This document shows, one piece after another, positions 58,297 through 64,000 of a stretch of 64,000 nucleotides of DNA. The notes under the pieces are model-generated. The model was not told the origin of the DNA. It saw only the letters and a program-made list of their open reading frames with translations, and did not search any database. The first letter of the stretch is position 1. Each line of letters opens with the position of its first letter. The translations under genes were made by a program, and so were the position numbers. This DNA comes from Burhinus oedicnemus (Eukaryota > Chordata > Aves > Charadriiformes > Burhinidae). Location: assembly GCA_008921705.1 (NCBI GenBank), contig VFFE01007631.1, positions 1,242,106-1,306,105 on the forward strand. Reading direction: 5' to 3'.

Positions 58297-61200
58297 CATG
58301 CCACAACATGTACAAAAGCCCAAGGTTTGCTGGAGGGACCTAAGGGGCTGGTACTGCAGGTGATGAAATATCACTCTGGCAGAGAATGTGTTTTTGGACA
58401 TCATTATTTTTCACTGACTGCCTGGTTGAGAGGAAAAGACAGTCTTTCTATCCGTTGGTACCCGTCACTACAGATAGTTTTAAGAGTTTTTATTTGTTTC
58501 TTCCATGCTCTCACTCTTCCATGCAGGTTTGTTTTTTATTTGGTTGTTTGGTTTTTCACTTTTCAGGAAAAGATACACCCTCCCCTCCAGTTAGTTCATC
58601 TGCCTTGGTGTTTTTAATAGCCAGGTCTCCCAGGTTGGACTGCAGTACCCAGGTTGGAATATGATGTCCATTTTGGAGACTCTTCATGGTAGTCACATAG
58701 TTTCACCACAGAAACAGGTTCATAGGAATGAACAGAAAAAAAAGTAAACTGACTTCATGTACCCTAAGATATGAAGACAGGACTCCAAAATGAAAATAAC
58801 TGTTTGTTGTTAAAATATAAGCTTTCTGGTTTTCTAGTGTACTTTAAAATGCAAGTTCTGATTATAACGAAAGCAACTAGTTTCACATACAGAAATATTT
58901 TTTTGAAAAAGCTACTTTTCTAGCATGAAAGAATTTCAGAGGAAAATTTTTACTAACTGTGATTGGCACAACTCTTGCCTTTTATTGATAATGCTTGCTA
59001 CAGAAGCAGACCAGAGGCCTAGAAATATTTTTCCTAGATTGGAGAGATGTAGACAAGTGCACCAATTACATATTCTAATATAATACTGTATTCTGTGGCT
59101 GTCAAATAAATTCAATAATCTTTTCTACTGATGGGTTTGTAGGACACAAACATACACATGCCACTTAAAGATACATTATTTAAAACTGGAATTAGCAGTA
59201 TGTAGTCAGAGCCGCAAAAATAGGATACTTACCAGAGACCACGTTTGTAACTCACATGATATGGAAGAAGCAAATGTGAAAATATATCTTCATAAAAAAT
59301 TCACACAGTCACAAATTGTGCCATCTATTTCTGTACACTACATTTTTGTTACTCCTGGAGAGAGAAGGTCTTTTTATTTAAAGTAATTGTTGTTGGTTTT
59401 TCAGAAGACATAAAGTATTCATCTTCTCCCCTCTCCTGCTGCCTTTTAGAGGTAGTCAAAGAACTGAAATTAATTAAGTTCTGACCTCATGTCAGCATTG
59501 TATATCATAATTAACAGAAAACAACATCCTTAAGGTCTAGGATCTGCACAATTAAAGCCAGAAATCTGTGAAAAAGACAAGATTAAAAAGAGAGCGTTGG
59601 GAGAGAGAGTCTTTAAAAGTTGAATTCCCCTGCATGGGGAGATGCAATCACTGAAAAGTTCACCTAACATACCCAGATACATTTACATAAATCCCTTTGT
59701 TCTTCTGTGCAATTACCTTTCCATTTGTCTCCATGGAGTTTCCTGTCTCTAAACCTTGTATGCTTTTCTCATTTATTTCGCACTTACATGTTACAGCCCA
59801 GACCCTCTCAAAAACAAAGATTCATTTGGGTAACAGAGGTAATCAGGATGCATCCTGGATCCAGCCCTGCTGTATGCAAAACAGCCTTTCTTTATATTAT
59901 AACAGCTGTTATTGGCTGTCAAGAAAAAACACATGCTAGTCAGGACACCGTTTTCTCTGCCTTACCTTCCTAAAACCCCTGATATGTCAAGATCTACTAG
60001 CATGTGAGCTGATTTCACTGCATTTTTGCTGATTTGAGAGACCCATTAGACTGGTAAGGCTGGAAAGATAGATTCTGCATTTTGCTACTCATTGACTTAC
60101 ACCATGGTTGGTTGTTCTTCTACTCTAACCTCCAAGAAATGAAGGCTTTGCTTCTTTTACTTTGCAAATTTGGTAATTTCCAAACATGCCTTTTTGTCTT
60201 TAATGCTGCCCTGCTTCCCTCTTAATCTTTAATAATTTGGTATAATTTTTTTTTTGCATAGCTCAAAAAGTAACCAGGTACTCTAGTTTCAAAAGTCAAT
60301 ATAACATTTTTTGTTTGAAAATGCAGTATTCCTCCTTATTCCATTTCCACTTTGCCCTTGAAAATAAGTTGAAAAATTACATATGAAAACCAAGGAGTTT
60401 GACTATTTTGTTCTTCAATTTTATCACAAAAGGGGAAAAAAAGAAAAATTAATTAAAGCAAGCCTTGATTTTCCTATAAGAACAGTTAATGCAAAAACCT
60501 GATTTAAAGTGTTTTGATGTCTTCATTGTTTTTATTATTCCTCTGGGCTCATCTTTAATAGTCCTTGGTGCAGTCTGTCTTTCTACTGATTTCAGTCAAA
60601 ATCCCAGTCGTGCTCCCTGAATGGTGCTTAAGGCATCATCTTTATTTTTATTGTTTCTTTCTATTGTCTTTACTGTGATTTTGACTTCTTTTTGGCAACA
60701 GCACCTTTCTCCCATGGTTCTTTTATACTAATAAATTATTTCCTTGCTGTTGAGCTGTCCTCCTCCATACTCTCTTTCAATTTGAATTTCTCAGTCCTAG
60801 TGGCATCTTCTTGAAAGGATACTGGGTCACTTATGAATATATTATCTCAAGGTAGTTCATTTCAAAAGATGTTTAATGGCAGATTACAAGAACTCATCAT
60901 TTAAATAAGTCACAACCTAGATGCACATTTCAGTCACTTGTATTTTAAAAACTCTGTCTGCCAGCTTGTCTTTTCATTGAAATTGTGATCTTATCTGCTT
61001 CTGTACTAACCCTGTGTTGAAACTGCCTTTTGCATAGTCCTAATGCAAAGGACTTTTGCATGTTCTCATTTAGGATAATCCCTCCAGTTCACTTTTCCTC
61101 CACTGATGCAGGTTCCCTTAGATTCCTGCCCATCACAATCTTGCAAGCTCTCTCAGAGGCACTTTGGTTGTTACTGTTGTGTTTCCTAACACAAAGTCTA

Positions 61201-62999
61201 ATGATAAAATTTTTATTCTGATTTCCTTTCTCAAAAATCTTCTTTAGTCTCCAGCACAGGTTTCTGGTTTATTACTCTCATTCTTTCCAACTGAGGTCTT
61301 ATCTTTGTCTATCAGAAGTGCAAGAGCTCAAATAACGTTAGACTGCCGTTCTGAATATGTTATTCAGACGGCCTCATCCAGGCCCTCTTTCTTCAAGAAA
61401 TTTAAGATAATGCTTTTTCCCTTCGGTGCCCTATATAGCTTCACTTGTCTATATAGGTACTCTAATCTTTCCTTCCTAACTTTTATCCTCTCTGTCATGA
61501 AGCCTTTCTTAAATTTCTCTCCTCTGTCTTCTGAATTCCATACATATGTAGTTGTACCCAACTCTGCATTCAAACCCTCATTTTTGCAAAGCCTACTAAT
61601 GAGAATCCAATACTGTAAAAATATATCCACTTGTTATGCGACTGATTTTGTCTCCCTCAAGAATATTAAATAATGCAATAAGTAGTTCCCACTGAAATCT
61701 GTAGAACTTCTCTCTAGCACAAGTGGCTGGATCTGGCCCTTCCTATACAGTATATGGTCATGCTAGAAACAGTCAGTCTGCTAGAAGTTTATTCTCTGGA
61801 TCAGCCAAGGTGGGGTTTTTGTCTGAATTATATTCTCTATTTTCAGGAAAAGTTGCCTAGAACGGAGATCTATTTGTTCCTTGTGTCTTAAATGTCCCAA
61901 AGGACATTGTTCACACTTAACAAATACTAGTTACTACCAGTGGGGTGTACATTAATAGCAAAAAGAACAGGAAAAAAATATAAAAAAAAATAGTTCCATA
62001 AGAAGGTTACAATAAGGACATACAAAAACTGTCAACTGTTTCAGTTGAAACACGTGCTGTCATTCTGGAAAGGTAATCACAAGAAAGAAGGCAGAGGAAC
62101 AGAGTTATTGAACTACTAGTTCACTTTAACTTGCCTCAATCCTGTTTTTAAATAGCGGCACAAAACTGGCAAGTTTTGTACAGAATTACAGGCAAAGAAG
62201 CCTTGAGGTACAATGGTGTGGCAAATGTCAACAGTCGTTTCTCAACAGTTTGGGGCTTCGCTTTATTTTCAGCATGCAGCCAATTCTAGCTGACATCGCT
62301 GCTTTCTGGAAGGCAAAAGAAAAGCTGCTGCTTTTCTTATCATTGTCGTTCAAGCCACTAAAACAGGACTAGCTACAGCTTTTGTTGTTGATCTATTTAA
62401 CGGAGGGCTTAGAAACAGTATGTTTACAAAGTATGTAGAAACCACTGAAATAGGATTTCTCATTAAAGTTGTCTTAGTGTTTCCTCTACTGATATTTTTT
62501 TTTTTTCCAGTGGGGTTATTGAACAAGAGAATGATTTCCAAAACAGTAAGGGGAGGCTTCTGGCTCATCCTTCCCTCTTTCCAGACATCTTAAGCAAGAT
62601 TGCAGAAGTGGCAATAAATTTCCACTCTTGAGTTAGTCTCCCATAAGGGATATGTGAAATCTGTGTTCAAGATCATACAAATACAAAGGCAGTTAGGGAT
62701 GGCCATCATGGGGAAGGAGACAGGCTTGGATCCAGTGTTTCAGGTCAGGAGGAACCATTTTATCATCTATGCTGACACCATCTCTTACCAGCTATTAACT
62801 TTCACCTAATTGCTCTTGTACAGAGCTCAGGTTTAGAGGTCACTAAAATACAAGAATACAAGGAAAATGTCTAGTCCTGATCTGAAAACATCCACTGTTT
62901 TCCTTTTGTAGTTTGCTTTATTGGGTTGACCATACTTTTTTTTTAAGAAGTGGGTGATTTTTTTTCTCAATTTGTCTGGTTTCTCTTTCCAAATATTGT

Positions 63000-63440
63000 A
63001 TCAATGTCTTTCCTTGCTTTAATAATAAAGATGCTGTTTTAGCACCTTACGTTTTCTTCCCATGAAGATATTTATATGCTGGCATCAAGTTAGCTGTCAG
63101 CCTTTTCTTCTGATAAAGTAAACAGACTGAACTTTCTAAGTCTGCTACTGTAAAATATTTTCTCCAGTCTTGAAGTAGTTTGTCTGGAATTTCCCTACCC
63201 CCTCGCTAGTGTTTATAATATATTTAAATGTGTCTATTAAAAATGTATGCAGTTTTCTAGTGTCAGCATCATGAATATAACAGAGATAAATCATTTCCCT
63301 ATATCCAGCCTCCATGCTCTAGCATCTAGTATTTCTTAACCCAGTGTGGCATTCACCATGGCTTATCCAATATAACTCAAAATTTTCTCGGAGTCACTGC
63401 ATTCTAGGATACAGCTCCCAAGATACAGTGCTGATAGGGC
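63000..63440 (-). mobile_element. Old CR1 LINE fragment, reverse orientation
   Basis: The + strand follows, in order, the reverse complement of the CR1 ORF2 C-terminal region. GAAGATATTTATATGCTGGC…ATCA is followed by GTCAGCCTTTTCTTCTGATA, GACTGAACTTTCTAAG and TTCTCCAGTCT. After a gap, AACAGAGATAAATCATTTCC and CCAGTGTGGCATTCACCATG correspond to family segments in the right order. Divergence is high, so it is an old member, perhaps from a deep CR1 branch. Limits are approximate, and the region 63440-63560 may belong to it too. Confidence 0.6.
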
Positions 63441-63752
63441 CTATATCTCTTCTCTCCAGATGTTTCTTCATTGATTTCACTGCAGTAAGTGTATTTTGTT
63501 TGAACAGACCCAGGACACCAAGTAGCACAGTTTGTTCTGCCTGATTCATCTGTCATCCTCATTATGTCTTCTTTGGCATATCCTCAGGTTTTATCGGGTC
63601 ATTGGTTCATTAATCATTTACCCAGGTTTAGTTTGGGAGTAACTCCACAAAAGTCAGTGGAGATACTCTAGGGCTGACTCATTGCCTCTGGATATGAGTA
63701 AATTCTTGGCTCCTGGGATATAATTTTCTGTTCTAAAAATCCATCAGAACAT
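63441..63752. other. Short stretch between two CR1 copies
   Basis: Contains a possible ancient-repeat relic (63622-63680) and otherwise unremarkable DNA. A 66-codon frame at 63344-63544 crosses the old CR1 and is not a gene. Confidence 0.45.
63622..63680. repeat. Possible relic of an ancient amniote repeat
   Basis: CCCAGGTTTAGTTTGGGAGT, AACTCCACAAAAGTCAGTGG, then AGATACTCTAGGG. It resembles 'gtaactccattgaagtcagtggagttactccaggg' of old sauropsid repeats. GTAACTCC and its near complement GGAGATACTC give it a loose inverted-repeat form. Confidence 0.45.
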
Positions 63753-63822
63753 TAGAGTAGAGCAGAGTAGAGTAGAGTAGAGTAGAGTAGAACAGAACAG
63801 AACAGAACAGAATAGACTAGAC
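63753..63822. repeat. Pentanucleotide microsatellite, AGAGT changing to AACAG
   Basis: Repeated TAGAG units (63755-63790) pass without a break into AACAG units (63791-63810), then AATAGACTAG. On the minus strand this is a CTATT/CTGTT-type tail immediately after the CR1 3' end, so it is the expanded 3' repeat of that element rather than an independent satellite. Confidence 0.88.
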
Positions 63823-64000
63823 TGTTTCAGTTAGAAGGGACCTACAGTGATCGTCTAGTCCAACTGCCTGACTGCTTCAGGGATGGCCAAAAGTTAAAGC
63901 ATGTTGTTAAGGGTGTTGTCCAAATGCCTCTTAAACACTGACAGACATTGGCCGCCTCTCTAGGAAGCTTGTTCTAGTGTTTGACCACCCTCTCAGTAAA
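63810..64000 (-). mobile_element. CR1 LINE, reverse orientation, cut by the window edge
   Basis: After the pentanucleotide tail the + strand reads GTTTCAGTTAGAAGGGACCT, CGTCTAGTCCAACTGCC, then GGCCGCCTCTCTAGGAAGCT and CCACCCTCTCAGTAAA. This is the reverse complement of a CR1 3' region, and it continues past base 64000. The tail type, with CTATT/CTGTT units instead of ATTCTATG, marks a different subfamily from the 15.7- and 34.2-kb copies. Its coding part, if any, lies outside the window. Confidence 0.93.

Larger units (their letters stand above)
52554..62999. other. Non-coding stretch
   Basis: No supported gene. It holds three possible ancient-repeat relics (53235-53300, 53735-53800, 54635-54705), the 28-bp minisatellite (54042-54138) and the homopurine tract (58172-58296). 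A mixed A/C run lies at 57308-57339. The T/C-rich region at 60930-61680 might be a heavily decayed LINE in reverse, but no motif confirms this; the 122-codon frame there (61305-61673) has no known domain. Confidence 0.45.

Noticed and set aside
58025..58404. Ser/Pro/Leu/Phe-rich minus-strand frames
   Set aside because: Direct translation of the homopurine/homopyrimidine tract.
60930..61680. Reverse-oriented ancient LINE
   Set aside because: T/C-rich look only; no endonuclease, reverse-transcriptase or 3'-end motif could be matched in order.

Overview
This window looks like nuclear DNA from a bird. The main evidence is a set of CR1 LINE fragments, the characteristic avian retroposon. Two show the classic 3' end (…GGTTGGACTAGATGA… followed by ATTCTRTGATTCTATG-type repeats) and another carries the reverse complement of that tail. 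A second line of evidence is a 595-bp solo LTR of a retrovirus-like family common in neognath birds. The rest is AT-rich, CpG-poor, sparsely repetitive single-copy DNA, typical of an avian macrochromosomal gene desert or very large intron. The placement as a bird is firm; a finer one (probably Neoaves) is inference.

No protein-coding gene can be supported. Every longer open frame I examined is either a shadow of a mobile element or an isolated frame without recognisable domains. Examples are the 199-codon frame across an LTR at 23.6-24.2 kb, frames across CR1 at 8.3, 15.7 and 33.7 kb, and frames across an LTR at 1.9-2.6 kb. Two places have open frames beside good splice-site consensus (28.5-28.7 kb and 45.76-46.21 kb) and are listed only as low-confidence exon candidates. 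I see no rRNA, tRNA, CRISPR or prokaryotic-type element.

Layout. 0-2.6 kb: a short reverse CR1 tail (705-766), a 28-bp near-perfect palindrome (1518-1545), and a solo LTR on + (1963-2557). 8.0-8.5 kb: an old reverse CR1 piece from the endonuclease domain. 10.2-10.65 kb: a local CpG-richer patch. 15.7-16.3 kb: a well-preserved 5'-truncated CR1 on +. 18.75-18.86 kb: two perfect inverted repeats. 21.8-22.3 kb: A/T homopolymer blocks. 23.77-24.15 kb: a second solo LTR, on -, with an exact 6-bp target duplication, followed by a MIR-like ancient SINE (24.27-24.42 kb). 30.4 kb: a perfect 12-bp hairpin. 33.5-34.2 kb: a more decayed CR1 on +. 52.0 kb: a C15 run. 52.4 kb: a CR1 3' end on +. 53.2-54.7 kb: relics resembling ancient amniote repeats and a 28-bp minisatellite. 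58.17-58.30 kb: a 125-bp homopurine tract. 63.0-64 kb: an old reverse CR1 fragment and then a younger reverse CR1 running off the right edge.

There is no set of genes working together here. The interesting content is the mobile-element record, including donated promoter and polyadenylation signals, unusual DNA-structure motifs, and possible ancient repeats that may have been kept as regulatory DNA. I did not find a previously undescribed biological system, and I do not think the sequence supports claiming one.
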